DNA of 64,000 nt from the NCBI RefSeq assembly GCF_035189165.1, contig NZ_CP045246.1, positions 1,612,001 through 1,676,000 on the forward strand, read 5' to 3'. The first letter of the stretch is position 1; each line of letters starts with the position of its first letter. The notes below the pieces were generated by a model that did not search any database, had not been told where the DNA came from, and saw only the letters and a list, made by a program, of their open reading frames with translations. Of this stretch, positions 1 to 9,990 are shown one piece after another. A program made the position numbers and the translations under genes. Source of the DNA: Arthrobacter sp. JZ12. Lineage in GTDB: Bacteria > Actinomycetota > Actinomycetes > Actinomycetales > Micrococcaceae.

Positions 1-243
1 GATCTCGAAGACGGCGGTGTCGACGTCGGCGCCGGAAGCTGCAAGCTGCTTCACCTGCGCCGAGTAGGACTCGCCGTTCTTGAGTGCGGCAGCGAAGATG
101 CTCGGGTTGGTGGTAACGCCAACGACGTTGCGCTCAGTGATGAGGGCCTTCAGGGTTCCGGTGGTGATCCGCTCACGCGAGAGGTCATCCAGCCAGATGG
201 ACACGCCTGCTTCGGAGAGAGCGGCGGTGGGGGTGGGAGTCAT
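1..243 (-). CDS. tal: Transaldolase, N-terminal part (cut by window edge)
   Basis: The last 81 codons on the minus strand give a protein beginning [20 protein letters not shown], followed by the TTNPSIF segment typical of the transaldolase N-terminus. Transaldolase moves a three-carbon dihydroxyacetone unit between sugar phosphates in the non-oxidative pentose phosphate pathway. The active-site lysine would lie outside the window. The start is an ATG at 243 preceded by a good AAGGAGA ribosome binding site. It lies 48 bases downstream of transketolase on the same strand, so the two probably form a tkt-tal operon. Confidence 0.95.
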   Translation of the reverse strand, partial: MTPTPTAALSEAGVSIWLDDLSRERITTGTLKALITERNVVGVTTNPSIFAAALKNGESYSAQVKQLAASGADVDTAVFEI

Positions 244-291
244 TTTTTCTCCTTGAACCAGGTGGATTGGTCTGATCGGTGAAGGGGCCGG

Positions 292-2466
292 CTACCGGCG
301 GTCGCCCGTGGTTGCTGCTGCTGCGCCGGCTGCTGCAGAGGTTCCGTCGGGAGCATTGCGGGTGTCCGCTGCGGCGATCGAGTCGCGTGCAGCCTCAACG
401 ACAGCCTCCGCGGTGATCCCAAATTCCCGGAACAGCGTCTTGTAGTCGGCGGATGCCCCGAAGTGCTCAAGCGAGATGGAGCGGCCGGCATCGCCGACCA
501 GTTCACGCCAGCCCTGCGCGACGCCGGCCTCAACCGAGACGCGCGCGCGGATGTTGGACGGCAGTACCGCTTCGCGGTAGGACTCGTCCTGCTGGTTGAA
601 CCACTCCAGGCAGGGAAGGGACACAACGCGTGCAGCAACCCCTTCCTTCTTGAGGGTCTCCCGGGCTTCGACGGCAAGCTGTACTTCGGAACCGGTGGCA
701 ATGAGGATTACGTCCGGCTCTCCGCCGTACGGTGCTTCCGCGAGTACATATCCGCCGCGTGCAACGCCCTCCGCGGATCCGAAGGTGTCGCCGCTTGCAA
801 CGCCCTCGCCACGTTCCCAGGTGGGAATGTTCTGGCGGGTCAGCACGATGCCCGCAGGATTCGCGGTGTTCTCCAGGATTGTGCGCCACGCCACGGCGAC
901 CTCGTTCGCATCGCCCGGACGCACGACGTCGAGGCCCGGAATCGCGCGGAGCGACGCCAACTGCTCGACGGGCTGGTGGGTGGGGCCGTCCTCGCCGAGG
1001 CCGATGGAGTCGTGTGTCCATACGTAAATCGCCGGGACTCCCATCAGGGCGCCAAGGCGGATGGCAGGGCGCTGGTAGTCGCTGAAGATCAGGAAGGTTC
1101 CGGAGAAGGCGCGCGTGCTGCTGTGCATCACGATGCCGTTGACGATGGCTGCCGCGGCGTGCTCGCGGATGCCAAAGTGCAGCACCCTTCCGTAGGGATT
1201 GCCGGACCAGGCTTCTGTCTGGCGGCTTGTCGGCACGAAGGAGGGCGAACCTTCGATGGTTGTGTTGTTTGATTCGGCGAGGTCAGCGGAACCGCCCCAG
1301 AGTTCGGGCAGGACCGGACCGATGGCGTTGAGCACCTTGCCCGAGGCGGCCCGGGTGGAGACATCCTTGCCTGCCTCGAACTGGGGAAGGCTCGAATCCC
1401 AGCCTTCCGGCAGCTTGCGGGCGGAGATGCGCTCGAGGAGGGCAGCGCCGTCGGGGTAGGACTGCTTCCAGGCGCTGAAAGAGTCTTCCCACGAGCGCCG
1501 TGCTTCCTGGCCGCGGTCGACAACCTTCCGTGCATGGGCCAGGACTTCGTCGTCAACCTGGAAGTGCTGCTGCGGGTCCATCCCCAGCGCAGTCTTCAGG
1601 GCGGCTACTTCGTCCTTGCCGAGCGCAGAGCCGTGGATCTTGCCAGTGTTCTGCTTGTTGGGCGCCGGCCAGCCGATGATCGTGCGCAGCGAGATGATGG
1701 ACGGACGGGAGGTTTCGGCCTTTGCAGCCGTTAGGGCGGAGTGCAGTTCCGCAACATCCTCGACGTACTCGCCGGTCTTGGTCCAGTCCACACGCTGGGT
1801 GTGCCACCCGTAGGCCTCGTAGCGGGCCAGAACGTCTTCGGTGAAGGCGATATCGGTGTCGTCCTCGATGGAGATGTGGTTCTCGTCGTAAATGACAACG
1901 AGGTTTCCGAGTTCCTGGTGGCCGGCGAGGGAGGAGGCCTCGGAAGTTACGCCTTCCTGGAGGTCTCCATCAGAGGCGATCACCCAGATGGTGTGATCGA
2001 AGGGGCTCTCACCCTGGGGAGCCTCGGGATCCAGAAGGCCGCGCATGCGCCGCTGTGCGTAGGCGAAGCCGACGGACGAAGCCAGTCCCTGGCCGAGGGG
2101 GCCCGTGGTGATTTCAACGCCCGGCGTATGGCGGTATTCGGGGTGCCCCGGGGTCTTCGAGCCCCACGTGCGCAGGGCCTTCAGATCATCGAGCTCGAGC
2201 CCGTAGCCGGACAGGAAAAGCTGGATGTAAAGGGTGAGGGAAGTGTGCCCGGGGGAGAGAACGAAGCGGTCACGGCCGGTCCACTCCGGGTCCGTGGGGT
2301 CATGCCGCATGAATTTCTGGAACAGGAGGTACGCCGCCGGTGCCAGGCTCATTGCCGTGCCGGGGTGTCCATTGCCCACCTTCTCCACGGCGTCAGCTGC
2401 GAGTACGCGGATGGCATCTACCGCGCGATCGTCCAGTTCGTTCCAGTCCAGTTCCTGCTGTGGCAC
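292..2466 (-). CDS. tkt: Transketolase
   Basis: Transketolase transfers two-carbon units between sugar phosphates using thiamine diphosphate. The protein shows the GNGHPGTAMSLAP segment (catalytic His about residue 34), the cofactor motif ASDGDLQEG to YDENHIS, the REHAAAA segment with the catalytic Glu, and EDGPTHQPVEQ. I chose the GTG at 2466 (VPQQELDWNEL, 724 residues) because homology-like sequence begins there and an AGAGAGGGG lies just upstream. The frame stays open to a start at 2628, but those extra 54 residues are low-complexity and unlike the family. The C-terminus has an Ala/Thr-rich tail beyond the usual end. It is followed by tal. Confidence 0.95.
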   Translation of the reverse strand: MPQQELDWNELDDRAVDAIRVLAADAVEKVGNGHPGTAMSLAPAAYLLFQKFMRHDPTDPEWTGRDRFVLSPGHTSLTLYIQLFLSGYGLELDDLKALRTWGSKTPGHPEYRHTPGVEITTGPLGQGLASSVGFAYAQRRMRGLLDPEAPQGESPFDHTIWVIASDGDLQEGVTSEASSLAGHQELGNLVVIYDENHISIEDDTDIAFTEDVLARYEAYGWHTQRVDWTKTGEYVEDVAELHSALTAAKAETSRPSIISLRTIIGWPAPNKQNTGKIHGSALGKDEVAALKTALGMDPQQHFQVDDEVLAHARKVVDRGQEARRSWEDSFSAWKQSYPDGAALLERISARKLPEGWDSSLPQFEAGKDVSTRAASGKVLNAIGPVLPELWGGSADLAESNNTTIEGSPSFVPTSRQTEAWSGNPYGRVLHFGIREHAAAAIVNGIVMHSSTRAFSGTFLIFSDYQRPAIRLGALMGVPAIYVWTHDSIGLGEDGPTHQPVEQLASLRAIPGLDVVRPGDANEVAVAWRTILENTANPAGIVLTRQNIPTWERGEGVASGDTFGSAEGVARGGYVLAEAPYGGEPDVILIATGSEVQLAVEARETLKKEGVAARVVSLPCLEWFNQQDESYREAVLPSNIRARVSVEAGVAQGWRELVGDAGRSISLEHFGASADYKTLFREFGITAEAVVEAARDSIAAADTRNAPDGTSAAAGAAAATTGDRR

Positions 2467-2874
2467 GTTACCGGGCCCCTCTCTGTACGTCACGGCCGGC
2501 GCCGCGGCGCCGCATGAGGCTGCGCTGCGGAGGCCAAGGTCTCCGAGGCCAGCCGGCCGTTCACCGTTGAAAACTTCGAATACTGCTGCGTTCGTCCAGG
2601 CCCGATCGACGTGCGTGACTTTGCTCACTAAACCAAAGGCGATTGTTACACCGGCGAGGTTACAAACGTGATCCAGGCGATATATGTCACCTTAGCGCTT
2701 TCGGACCCCAAAGCGCGTGGGGAGGGTCTTTGTGAACAGTCACACAACGAAACGAAAAGGGTGGACCGCTCCCTGGAATTTCGGGCCTGGTTTTTCTACG
2801 TGCTGTAAAAGAAGGAGAGGGAGCGGGTATGATGGCCAAGGACTTATCCTCACTTCAGAAGCAGAGCATCCTCA
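2467..2874. promoter_or_regulatory. Divergent intergenic region tkt / ctaB
   Basis: This 408-base gap separates the divergent tkt and ctaB genes, so it must hold promoters for both. Visible structure: a GCGCTTT-N8-AAAGCGC inverted repeat at 2695-2716, two GTTACA direct repeats at 2644 and 2659, a TGTGA-N4-TCACA palindrome at 2731-2744, and a strong AAGGAGAGGG ribosome binding site at about 2811 that serves a short frame rather than ctaB itself. A TATAT stretch near 2680 could be part of the tkt minus-strand promoter. No gene of ordinary length is convincing here. Confidence 0.45.
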
Positions 2875-2885
2875 GTGAATTTTGA
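2829..2885 (+). CDS. Possible 18-codon leader peptide overlapping the ctaB start
   Basis: A short frame, [18 protein letters not shown], begins at ATG 2829 about 13 bases after AAGGAGAGGG, the best ribosome binding site in the region. It ends at TGA 2883-2885, just past the GTG start of ctaB at 2875, in a different frame. ctaB itself has only a weak Shine-Dalgarno. This arrangement would fit translational coupling or a regulatory leader peptide. There is no family to compare with, and the frame could be chance. Confidence 0.35.
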   Translation: MMAKDLSSLQKQSILSEF

Positions 2886-3825
2886 CCAGGCGGCAGTTGC
2901 GCCCAGCGTGCATCAGGCAAGCAACGGCGTCAGCCGGAAGCTCCGGGCGTATGTGGCACTCACCAAGCCGCGGGTCATCGAACTACTCCTGGTAACCACA
3001 CTGCCCACCATGATCTTTGCCCAGGGCGGGTTCCCGTCGCTTGGGCTGGTACTGGCGACCATGGTCGGCGGTGCATTTGCAGCCGGCAGCGCGGGCGCTT
3101 TCAACTGTTATCTGGACCGCGACATCGACCGCGTGATGAACCGGACGGTCAATCGGCCACTGGTGACCGGCGAGGTATCGCCGCGTGAGGCCCTGATCTT
3201 CGCGTGGGCCCTTGGAGTCGCGGCTGTTGCCATCCTGTGGCTGGGGACCAACCCCCTTGCCGCCTGGCTCGGTGTAGCGGCGATCTTCTTCTACGTAGTG
3301 ATCTACACGCTCGTACTGAAGCGCCGGACCGCGCAGAACATCGTATGGGGTGGCGCAGCAGGTTGCATGCCGGTACTTATTGCCTGGGCTGCGGTCACGG
3401 AGACTGTCCAATGGCCCGCCGTCATTCTTTTCCTGGTGATCTTCCTGTGGACGCCGCCCCATTACTGGCCCCTCTCCATGAAGTACAGCGACGACTACAA
3501 TGCCGCCAACGTACCCATGCTGGGAGCAATTGCCGGTGCCGGCGTCGTGTCCGTGCAGGTTGTCCTCTATGCCTGGGCCACCGTCATCTGCTCGCTCCTC
3601 CTTGTGCCGGCCGGCGGCGCGGGATGGGTCTACACCATCGCGGCCGTCGTGAGCGGTGGGTGGTTCATTCTTGAATCGCACCGGCTGCATGCCGCCGCGC
3701 GTGCAGGCTCGGTGACCGGCAAGGGTGCAATGAAGGTATTCCACGGCTCGATCAGCTACCTGACCGTGCTCTTCCTCGCACTTGCAGTCGACCCGTTCGT
3801 CGGATCGGCAATCTTCCCCGGCTGA
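2875..3825 (+). CDS. ctaB: Protoheme IX farnesyltransferase
   Basis: CtaB (Cox10-type, UbiA superfamily) farnesylates heme B to heme O, the first step towards heme A for cytochrome oxidase. The 316-residue protein is highly hydrophobic with about nine membrane segments. It carries the aspartate-rich prenyl-binding motif [18 protein letters not shown] near residue 80 and the second motif [13 protein letters not shown] near residue 205. The start is GTG at 2875. CtaA, the next enzyme, is encoded on the opposite strand at 4762-5712, with one gene between them. Confidence 0.95.
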   Translation: MNFDQAAVAPSVHQASNGVSRKLRAYVALTKPRVIELLLVTTLPTMIFAQGGFPSLGLVLATMVGGAFAAGSAGAFNCYLDRDIDRVMNRTVNRPLVTGEVSPREALIFAWALGVAAVAILWLGTNPLAAWLGVAAIFFYVVIYTLVLKRRTAQNIVWGGAAGCMPVLIAWAAVTETVQWPAVILFLVIFLWTPPHYWPLSMKYSDDYNAANVPMLGAIAGAGVVSVQVVLYAWATVICSLLLVPAGGAGWVYTIAAVVSGGWFILESHRLHAAARAGSVTGKGAMKVFHGSISYLTVLFLALAVDPFVGSAIFPG

Positions 3826-3851
3826 CCCTTTCTCCTGCCTAGGATGGGAGG

Positions 3852-4757
3852 GTGGTCTTCACCGGAGTCGTTGCCTATCCCATCACCCCGTTCACCCCGG
3901 ACGGCGAGGTCAACCTGAAAGAGCTGGGCCTGCTTGTCAGCCGGTTGGCCGAATCGGAGGTTGACTCCATTACTGTGTTGGGATCGTCCGGGAGCTTTGC
4001 CTACCTCGATGCCTGCGAACGCAGCCGGGTGCTCCAGTGTGCTCTGGCGGCTGCTGACGGCCGTTTGCCGGTGAGCGTCGGAATCAGCTCGATAGCCACG
4101 CGTGACGTACTGACTGCCGCCCGCTCTGCTGAACGGCTAGGCGCTGCCGGCTTGGTCCTCTCACCGGTTTCATACCTTCCGCTGACCGACGACGAACTGG
4201 TTTGCCTCGTGGAGGAGGTGGCGAGCGCAGCCGGACTTCCGATTTGCCTATACAACAATCCGGGCACCACCCAGATGTCGATAGACGTCGAGCTGGTTGG
4301 CCGTCTGGCTGCTGTTCCTACCCTCGCTGCCTTCAAGGACACGGCGGCCAGCCCGGAAGACTTCGCCGTCCGTGCCGCCAACCTCCAATCCCAGCTGCCC
4401 AGGCCTGTCAGCCACGGCGCGAGTTCGGATCCACTTCTTGCAACCGGCGAGGTTGCCGCCGATGCCTGGCATTCCGGACTCGCCGCGCTCTTGCCGGCCA
4501 GTTACGTTGCTTTCCGGAGAGCCGTGCTCTCCGGCGACGAGGACCGCATCAGCAGGCATCGCTCGAGGCTGCTTCCGGTGGTGCAGGGCGTACAACGGCT
4601 GCGCACGCTTAGCGGGCTGCATGCGCTGGCCCGGGCGTGCGGAATTGACGCCGGCGATCCGCGCCGCCCGGTCCTGCCCGTCGCCGGCAGCGAACAGCGC
4701 GATCTTGCGAGGTTGGTTAACGCTCTCGACGACGTCGAGGACGGTCTGTCAGCCTGA
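3852..4757 (+). CDS. DapA/NanA-family class I aldolase-like protein
   Basis: This 301-residue TIM-barrel protein belongs to the dihydrodipicolinate synthase/N-acetylneuraminate lyase family. The Schiff-base lysine is in LAAFKDTAAS (near residue 162) and the catalytic tyrosine in CLYNNPGTTQ (near 134). It is probably not lysine-pathway DapA: the usual GxxGE motif reads GSSGS, and the Arg that follows the YN-P motif and binds aspartate semialdehyde is a Thr. The substrate cannot be told. GTG 3852 follows TAGGAT by six bases with no separate ribosome binding site, so the transcript is probably leaderless. It sits between ctaB and ctaA. Confidence 0.8.
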   Translation: MVFTGVVAYPITPFTPDGEVNLKELGLLVSRLAESEVDSITVLGSSGSFAYLDACERSRVLQCALAAADGRLPVSVGISSIATRDVLTAARSAERLGAAGLVLSPVSYLPLTDDELVCLVEEVASAAGLPICLYNNPGTTQMSIDVELVGRLAAVPTLAAFKDTAASPEDFAVRAANLQSQLPRPVSHGASSDPLLATGEVAADAWHSGLAALLPASYVAFRRAVLSGDEDRISRHRSRLLPVVQGVQRLRTLSGLHALARACGIDAGDPRRPVLPVAGSEQRDLARLVNALDDVEDGLSA

Positions 4758-4761
4758 CGCT

Positions 4762-5712
4762 CTAGTCCAGCGTCAGCCGGGTGTCCAGCGTCCGCCGGGT
4801 GAAACCGGTGAAGACGGCGTGGGCCGTGGCTGCAGTAAGCACGGAAGCGCCCAGCATGTGCAGCGCCACCAGCGCGATCGGCAGATGAAGGAAGTGCTGC
4901 GCATATCCGATTGCACCCTGGGCCAGAACGGTGACGGCGAGCAGAACCAGCGCGATGCGGAGCCGGTCCGCGAGGCGGTACCGGTAGGCGAGGAAGACCA
5001 GAATCAGCACCGTAGGGACCAGCAGGTAGACCGGGGCGGCATGAATCCGCGTCATGAGATCGGGATCCAGGTTGTTGCGCGCCGCTCCCGCATCACCGGC
5101 GTGCGGGCCGGACCCTGTCACTACTACTCCGAGGAGTATGGCTGCGGTAGCTAGCACGGCGGCGGCGGCAAGTAGTTGCCGGAGGAGCGGAGTGGCCCGG
5201 GGATTCCGGTCGGCCGCTGCTTCCTCCGGGGACAGGCGGGTCCGGTTGACCAGGACGGTTGCGACCGCGATCAGGACCATGGAGATGATGAAGTGCCAGC
5301 CGACCACCCATGGATTGAGCTGGGTGAGTACCGTAATTCCACCCACGACCGCCTGCGCAGGAATCCCCGCGAGAAGCACTACTGCCGGTACGAAGAGGTC
5401 CCGGCGGGATTTCCGCAGGTTCCAGAGCGAGATCAGCATGGCCACCGCGATCGCGGTCAACAGGAAGGTAAGGGTCCGGTTGCCGAACTCGATGGCGCCG
5501 TGAATGCCCATCTCGGGCGTTGCAACCACCGAATCGGCTGTGCACCTGGGCCATTCCGGACAGCCCAGCCCCGATGCCGTCAGCCGGACTGCGCCACCGG
5601 TCACCACGATAAGGATCTGGGATATCAGTGAGGCAACCGCCAGCCCACGTACCGGCGTCGAAACCGTACGGGGAAGGCGGGCAACCGCACTCGCGGGGAA
5701 GAGTTGCGTCAT
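4762..5712 (-). CDS. ctaA: Heme A synthase
   Basis: CtaA (COX15 family) oxidises the C8 methyl of heme O to give heme A for aa3-type cytochrome oxidase. The 316-residue protein has about eight membrane segments. Conserved features are GLGCPEWPRC with its cysteine pair, HGAIEFGNR (His and Glu), GWHFIISM, RIHAAPVY and LVALHMLGAS, which supply the heme-binding histidines. I chose ATG 5712 because GGAGTTAGGAAC precedes it; the longer open frame to 5865 is a non-membrane, unrelated stretch overlapping the upstream gene. It starts four bases after the ABC permease stop, so it is the last gene of that operon. Confidence 0.94.
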   Translation of the reverse strand: MTQLFPASAVARLPRTVSTPVRGLAVASLISQILIVVTGGAVRLTASGLGCPEWPRCTADSVVATPEMGIHGAIEFGNRTLTFLLTAIAVAMLISLWNLRKSRRDLFVPAVVLLAGIPAQAVVGGITVLTQLNPWVVGWHFIISMVLIAVATVLVNRTRLSPEEAAADRNPRATPLLRQLLAAAAVLATAAILLGVVVTGSGPHAGDAGAARNNLDPDLMTRIHAAPVYLLVPTVLILVFLAYRYRLADRLRIALVLLAVTVLAQGAIGYAQHFLHLPIALVALHMLGASVLTAATAHAVFTGFTRRTLDTRLTLD

Positions 5713-5716
5713 GTTC

Positions 5717-6454
5717 CTAACTCCATTTGAACCATCGGATGGCTGCGAGGCCGGTGACCAGCGCCCAGCCGCACAAGAGCGCGAAGGATGCAGGGTCAAA
5801 GACTCCTGACTGAAGGGCCGCCCGAAGACCGTCACCCAAAGCGGAGGAGGGCAGCACAGAGACAAGGGGCTGGATGGCCTCCGGGAGGCTCGAGCGCGGA
5901 ATCACCGTGCCGCCCACGGCCGCGAGCAGGACCCACGCAAGGTTCGTGACCGCCAGGGTGGCCTCCGGACGAAGCGTTCCGGCGATGAGCAGGCCGAGGG
6001 CGGTGAAGGCTGCGATGCCTGGTAGCAGCAGGGCCAAGGCAGGCAGCACTCCCGCGGGATTCGGGTCCCAGCCCAGCAGCAGGGCGGCTGCACCGATGAT
6101 CACGGCCTGGATGAGGAGCACAGCACCCACGGCGAGGATCTTGCCGAGGATGAGACCTGAGCGTCCGAGCGGCGTGGTCGAAAGGAACCGCAACACGCCG
6201 TACCGGCGGTCGAAGCCTGTGGCGATGCCCTGCCCGGTGAATGCCGTGGACAGCACGCAGAGCGCCAGGACGCCAGGCGTCCCGGCTGCAAGCCGTTCGT
6301 CAGACGTCCCAAGGAACGGGGTGAACGAGATCGCGGCCAAAGCCAACAGCGGGAGCACGATCGCCAGCACCAATTGCTCGCCGTTGCGCAGCATCGCCAG
6401 GGTCTCGTAGCCGCCGTGTTTCACTATGCGGACCGGAAGGGGTGCGGCGGTCAT
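5717..6454 (-). CDS. ABC-2 type transporter permease
   Basis: This 245-residue protein has about six hydrophobic segments and no nucleotide-binding motif, as in ABC-2 exporter membrane subunits. It overlaps the stop of the ATPase gene by four bases (ATGA at 6451-6454) and lies four bases before ctaA. Together these suggest an exporter that serves heme or cytochrome oxidase maturation, as in the related actinobacterial gene order, but the cargo is not known from sequence. Confidence 0.85.
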   Translation of the reverse strand: MTAAPLPVRIVKHGGYETLAMLRNGEQLVLAIVLPLLALAAISFTPFLGTSDERLAAGTPGVLALCVLSTAFTGQGIATGFDRRYGVLRFLSTTPLGRSGLILGKILAVGAVLLIQAVIIGAAALLLGWDPNPAGVLPALALLLPGIAAFTALGLLIAGTLRPEATLAVTNLAWVLLAAVGGTVIPRSSLPEAIQPLVSVLPSSALGDGLRAALQSGVFDPASFALLCGWALVTGLAAIRWFKWS

Positions 6455-7395
6455 CGGGCGCTCCTGCCAGAAATATCAAGGAAGACGTCCTCGAGTGAAC
6501 GGGATGTGAGCGTGATCGAGGCGGGCATGATTCCCTCTTCGGCCCACCATGACGCCAGGACTGCAAGCTCTCGGGGAGTGAGGGCACCGCTCAGGCGATA
6601 GGAACCGGGCGTTGCTTCACTCACCTGCACACCGGGCAGGCGCGAGGCGGGCAGCGCGAGGCCCGGAGAGGCTTCGAAGCGCAGCTCCCGCGCCGCATCT
6701 GCCGCATGCGCGGTGAGCTCCGCGACAGTGCCGTGCCGGACTGTCCTGCCCTTGTCAACGATGTAGACGTAGTCAGCCAGTTTTTGCGCGTCGTCGAGCA
6801 GATGGGTGGTGAGGATGATGGCCAGGCCCTCTGACCGCAGCTCGTTGATGAGGTCGAAGACGATGCTGCGGGACTGCGGGTCGAGCCCGGCGCTGGGTTC
6901 ATCGAGGAAGATCACCTCGGGATTGCCCACCAGCGCACAGGCAAGGGCCAGCCGCTGCTTCTGTCCGCCTGAGAGGCGACGCACGGTGGTGCCGGCGAAG
7001 GAATCGATGCCCAGCCTCTCGGCGAGCGCGTCAACGCTGCGGGGCGCTTCATACATTCCCGCCACGTGGCGGAGCAGGGCCAGAGGTCGAACAGCAGGAG
7101 GCAGTCCGCCTTCCTGCAGCATGATCCCGACGCGGCTTCGCAGGCCCGCTCCGGCATGCCAGGGGTCTTCGCCGAGTAGCCGTACCCGCCCACCCGTAGG
7201 CTTCTGCAGGCCCTGGGCGCACTCCAAAGTTGTGGTTTTGCCCGCACCGTTCGCCCCCAGCAGCGTAGTGACCCGTCCCCGGTGAGCTTGCAGGGTGACG
7301 CCGTCCAGCACGCGGACCATCTTCCCGTCGAGCGCCGATACCGGTCCGAAGTCCTTAACGAGCCCGCTTACTTCGAGGGCAGGGGAGGAGGGCAC
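6451..7395 (-). CDS. ABC transporter ATP-binding protein
   Basis: This 314-residue nucleotide-binding subunit has Walker A GANGAGKTT, signature LSGGQKQRLALACAL, Walker B VIFLDEPSAGLD and an H-loop TTHLLDDAQ. The C-terminal 80 residues form the extra domain common to drug/heme-type ABC-2 ATPases. It is the first gene of an operon with the permease and ctaA. Its promoter must lie in the 259-base gap shared with the divergent sufR. The substrate is inferred only from context. Confidence 0.9.
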   Translation of the reverse strand: MPSSPALEVSGLVKDFGPVSALDGKMVRVLDGVTLQAHRGRVTTLLGANGAGKTTTLECAQGLQKPTGGRVRLLGEDPWHAGAGLRSRVGIMLQEGGLPPAVRPLALLRHVAGMYEAPRSVDALAERLGIDSFAGTTVRRLSGGQKQRLALACALVGNPEVIFLDEPSAGLDPQSRSIVFDLINELRSEGLAIILTTHLLDDAQKLADYVYIVDKGRTVRHGTVAELTAHAADAARELRFEASPGLALPASRLPGVQVSEATPGSYRLSGALTPRELAVLASWWAEEGIMPASITLTSRSLEDVFLDISGRSAR

Positions 7396-7654
7396 CGGAC
7401 AATTCTACGCCAGGTAGTAACCCGCTTGATCCTTTGTTGCCTGCTGAAGAAGCCGCAGGGGATCGGTCAGCCTAGCCTTACTGGAAGGGGCTGGATAAGT
7501 GGAATACATTAGGGCACGGTTGTGTTGGCTTAATTGAACGCCGGCGTACCGAGCAGCACATTTTTTTCCGGCATGCTCACTGGGTGGGATAGCCCATCGT
7601 TCGAGCAGCCGGTTCCCATACTTGTTTGCCAGCGCATCTGAGGAGGCTCCAGCG

Positions 7655-8515
7655 ATGTCCCATCCGGTCGTCCGTGGGCTCGTACCCGCCCAAGGCGCCA
7701 GCGTTGGCGACGATGCTGATTCCCGCAGGTCGGCCGACGAGCGGACGCGTGACAAGGTCCTGTCGGCCGTGCTGGAGCACGGTCCGGTGAGTGCAGCCGA
7801 GTTGGGTGACCTTCTCGGATACACGCCGGCAGCGGTACGGCGCCATCTCGATGCACTCTCCAGGGACGGCTTGATCGAGGTCAAGCTCGTAAGCAATCCG
7901 TCGACGGGAGCCGGGCGTCCCGCCCGCCGCTATGTCCTGAGCCAGCGGGGACAGACGCGCCTCGGCAACGACTACCTTCACATCGCGCAGGCGGCGCTGG
8001 GGCAACTCAAGGACGCGGCAGGGCCCGACGCCGTACGTCGCTTCGCCGCTACCCGCTTCGCCGACATGGAGGAACGGTATCGTCCCGCCGTCGAATCCGC
8101 AGGTGAGCGCCTGGAGGACAAGGCAGCTGCCCTGGCTGGGGCGCTGAGCGTCGATGGCTTCGTCGGCTCCACCCGCGAGATCGGGCGCAATGCTCCCCGT
8201 GCCGCAATGATGAGCGTGCAGCTCTGTCAGGGGCATTGCCCCATCCAGGAACTGGCCGCTCAATTCCCCGAGTTCTGCGAGCAGGAAACCGAGGTCTTCG
8301 CCAGGCTGCTCGGTGTTGATGTGCGCCGGCTTTCCACTCTGGCAAGCGGTGGGCACGTGTGCACAACCCACATTCCTGTCGGCCGCCTCGGCAGACTCGG
8401 CAGCCCGCCCGGCACAGGCAGCCCGCCCGGCGCAGTCCGCCCGGCCGGCGTCGCACCCGCAGGACCACACCCACAAACTTTAAACGTCTCCAACGATCAG
8501 CAAGGAAGGCCGTGA
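7655..8515 (+). CDS. sufR: SufR-type iron-sulfur repressor
   Basis: SufR is an ArsR/DeoR-like winged-helix regulator that represses the suf operon when it carries its own cluster. The 286-residue protein has an N-terminal winged helix ([20 protein letters not shown], residues about 46-65) and the cluster-binding cysteines C191, C195 and C208 in QLCQGHCP to EFCEQE. I chose ATG 7655 because AGGAGG lies eight bases upstream. The C-terminus is a Gly/Pro-rich tail. Its TGA overlaps the sufB ATG, so it is the first gene of the suf operon and likely autoregulated. Confidence 0.92.
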   Translation: MSHPVVRGLVPAQGASVGDDADSRRSADERTRDKVLSAVLEHGPVSAAELGDLLGYTPAAVRRHLDALSRDGLIEVKLVSNPSTGAGRPARRYVLSQRGQTRLGNDYLHIAQAALGQLKDAAGPDAVRRFAATRFADMEERYRPAVESAGERLEDKAAALAGALSVDGFVGSTREIGRNAPRAAMMSVQLCQGHCPIQELAAQFPEFCEQETEVFARLLGVDVRRLSTLASGGHVCTTHIPVGRLGRLGSPPGTGSPPGAVRPAGVAPAGPHPQTLNVSNDQQGRP

Positions 8516-9990
8516 TGACGGATCAGACAGATCAGAAGGCATTGGTACCCGACGCCGTGCCGGCAGGAGTGATCAGCGACATCCTCGAGAGGAATCCGGA
8601 GCTGCATGGCATCGGTAACTACGAGTACGGCTGGGCTGACAAGAACGACGTCGGCGCTAACGCGCGGCGTGGTCTCGATGAGGAAGTCGTCCGCGACATC
8701 TCCGCCAAGAAGAACGAGCCCGAGTGGATGCTCGACATGCGGCTCAAGGGCCTGAAGTACTTCGACCGCAAGCCGATGCCGTCGTGGGGTGCCGACCTTT
8801 CCGGCATCGACTTCGACAACATCAAGTACTTCGTGCGCTCCACAGAGAAGCAGGCTGCCAGCTGGGAAGACCTGCCTGAGGACATCAAGAACACCTACGA
8901 GAAGCTTGGTATCCCGGAGGCTGAGCGCAACCGCCTCGTGGCAGGCGTGGCCGCGCAGTACGAGTCCGAAGTTGTTTACCACCAGATCAACGAAGAGCTC
9001 GAGCGCCAGGGTGTCATCTTCATGGACACCGACACCGCGCTGCGGGAGCACCCTGAGTTCTTCGAGGAGTATTTCGGCTCAGTCATCCCCGTCGGTGACA
9101 ACAAGTTCGCCTCGCTGAACACCGCGGTCTGGTCCGGCGGCTCCTTCGTCTACGTCCCCCCGGGCGTCCACGTGGAGATTCCGCTCCAGGCCTACTTCCG
9201 GATCAACACCGAGAACATGGGTCAGTTCGAGCGCACGCTGATCATCGCGGACGAGGGTTCCTACGTCCATTACATCGAGGGCTGCACCGCGCCGATCTAC
9301 ACCTCGGACTCGCTGCACTCGGCAGTCGTGGAGATCATCGCGAAGAAGAACGCCCGGGTTCGTTACACGACCATCCAGAACTGGTCCAACAACGTGTACA
9401 ACCTGGTCACCAAGCGTGCGATCGCGCACGAGGGCGCCACCATGGAGTGGATCGACGGCAACATCGGTTCCAAGGTGACCATGAAGTACCCGGCCGTCTA
9501 CCTCGTGGGCGAGCATGCCAAGGGTGAGACGCTGTCCATTGCCTTCGCCGGCGAGGGCCAGCACCAGGACACCGGTTCCAAGATGGTGCACATCGCACCG
9601 AACACCAAGTCCTCGATTATCTCGAAGTCCGTTGCGCGCAGTGGCGGTCGTGCCGCCTACCGCGGCCTCGTGCAGGTTCGGGAGGGTGCGTCGCACTCGG
9701 CCAACACCGTCCGGTGCGACGCGCTGCTGGTCGATACCATCTCCCGTTCTGACACCTACCCCTATGTCGACATCCGCGAGGATGACGTCACCATGGGACA
9801 CGAGGCAACCGTGTCGCGGGTCAGCGAGGAGCAGCTGTTCTACCTGATGTCCCGCGGACTTCCGGAAGATGAAGCGATGGCGATGATCGTGCGCGGATTC
9901 ATCGAGCCGATCGCCCGCGAACTTCCGATGGAGTACGCCCTTGAACTGAACCGCTTGATCGAACTCCAGATGGAAGGAGCCGTAGGCTAA
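8515..9990 (+). CDS. sufB: Fe-S cluster scaffold protein SufB
   Basis: SufB is the scaffold subunit of the SufBC2D complex on which clusters are assembled. The 491-residue protein shows the family core [20 protein letters not shown], the HYIEGCTAP segment with a conserved Cys, and the C-terminal [22 protein letters not shown]. The start is ATG 8515, overlapping the sufR stop (TGATG), with AAGGAAGG upstream; open sequence before it is the sufR 3' end in another frame. It also overlaps sufD by one base (TAATG), which indicates tight translational coupling. Confidence 0.97.
   Translation: MTDQTDQKALVPDAVPAGVISDILERNPELHGIGNYEYGWADKNDVGANARRGLDEEVVRDISAKKNEPEWMLDMRLKGLKYFDRKPMPSWGADLSGIDFDNIKYFVRSTEKQAASWEDLPEDIKNTYEKLGIPEAERNRLVAGVAAQYESEVVYHQINEELERQGVIFMDTDTALREHPEFFEEYFGSVIPVGDNKFASLNTAVWSGGSFVYVPPGVHVEIPLQAYFRINTENMGQFERTLIIADEGSYVHYIEGCTAPIYTSDSLHSAVVEIIAKKNARVRYTTIQNWSNNVYNLVTKRAIAHEGATMEWIDGNIGSKVTMKYPAVYLVGEHAKGETLSIAFAGEGQHQDTGSKMVHIAPNTKSSIISKSVARSGGRAAYRGLVQVREGASHSANTVRCDALLVDTISRSDTYPYVDIREDDVTMGHEATVSRVSEEQLFYLMSRGLPEDEAMAMIVRGFIEPIARELPMEYALELNRLIELQMEGAVG

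Noticed and set aside
2467..2628. Upstream extension of transketolase by 54 residues
   Set aside because: The extra residues do not look like transketolase, and a GTG with a ribosome binding site at 2466 matches the family N-terminus.
2731..2744. TGTGAACAGTCACA as a CRP/GlxR-type site
   Set aside because: The half-sites fit, but the spacer is four bases rather than the usual six, so I do not call it as an operator.
7396..7654. Known SufR operator
   Set aside because: I looked for a clear inverted repeat in the sufR upstream gap and found none good enough to report.
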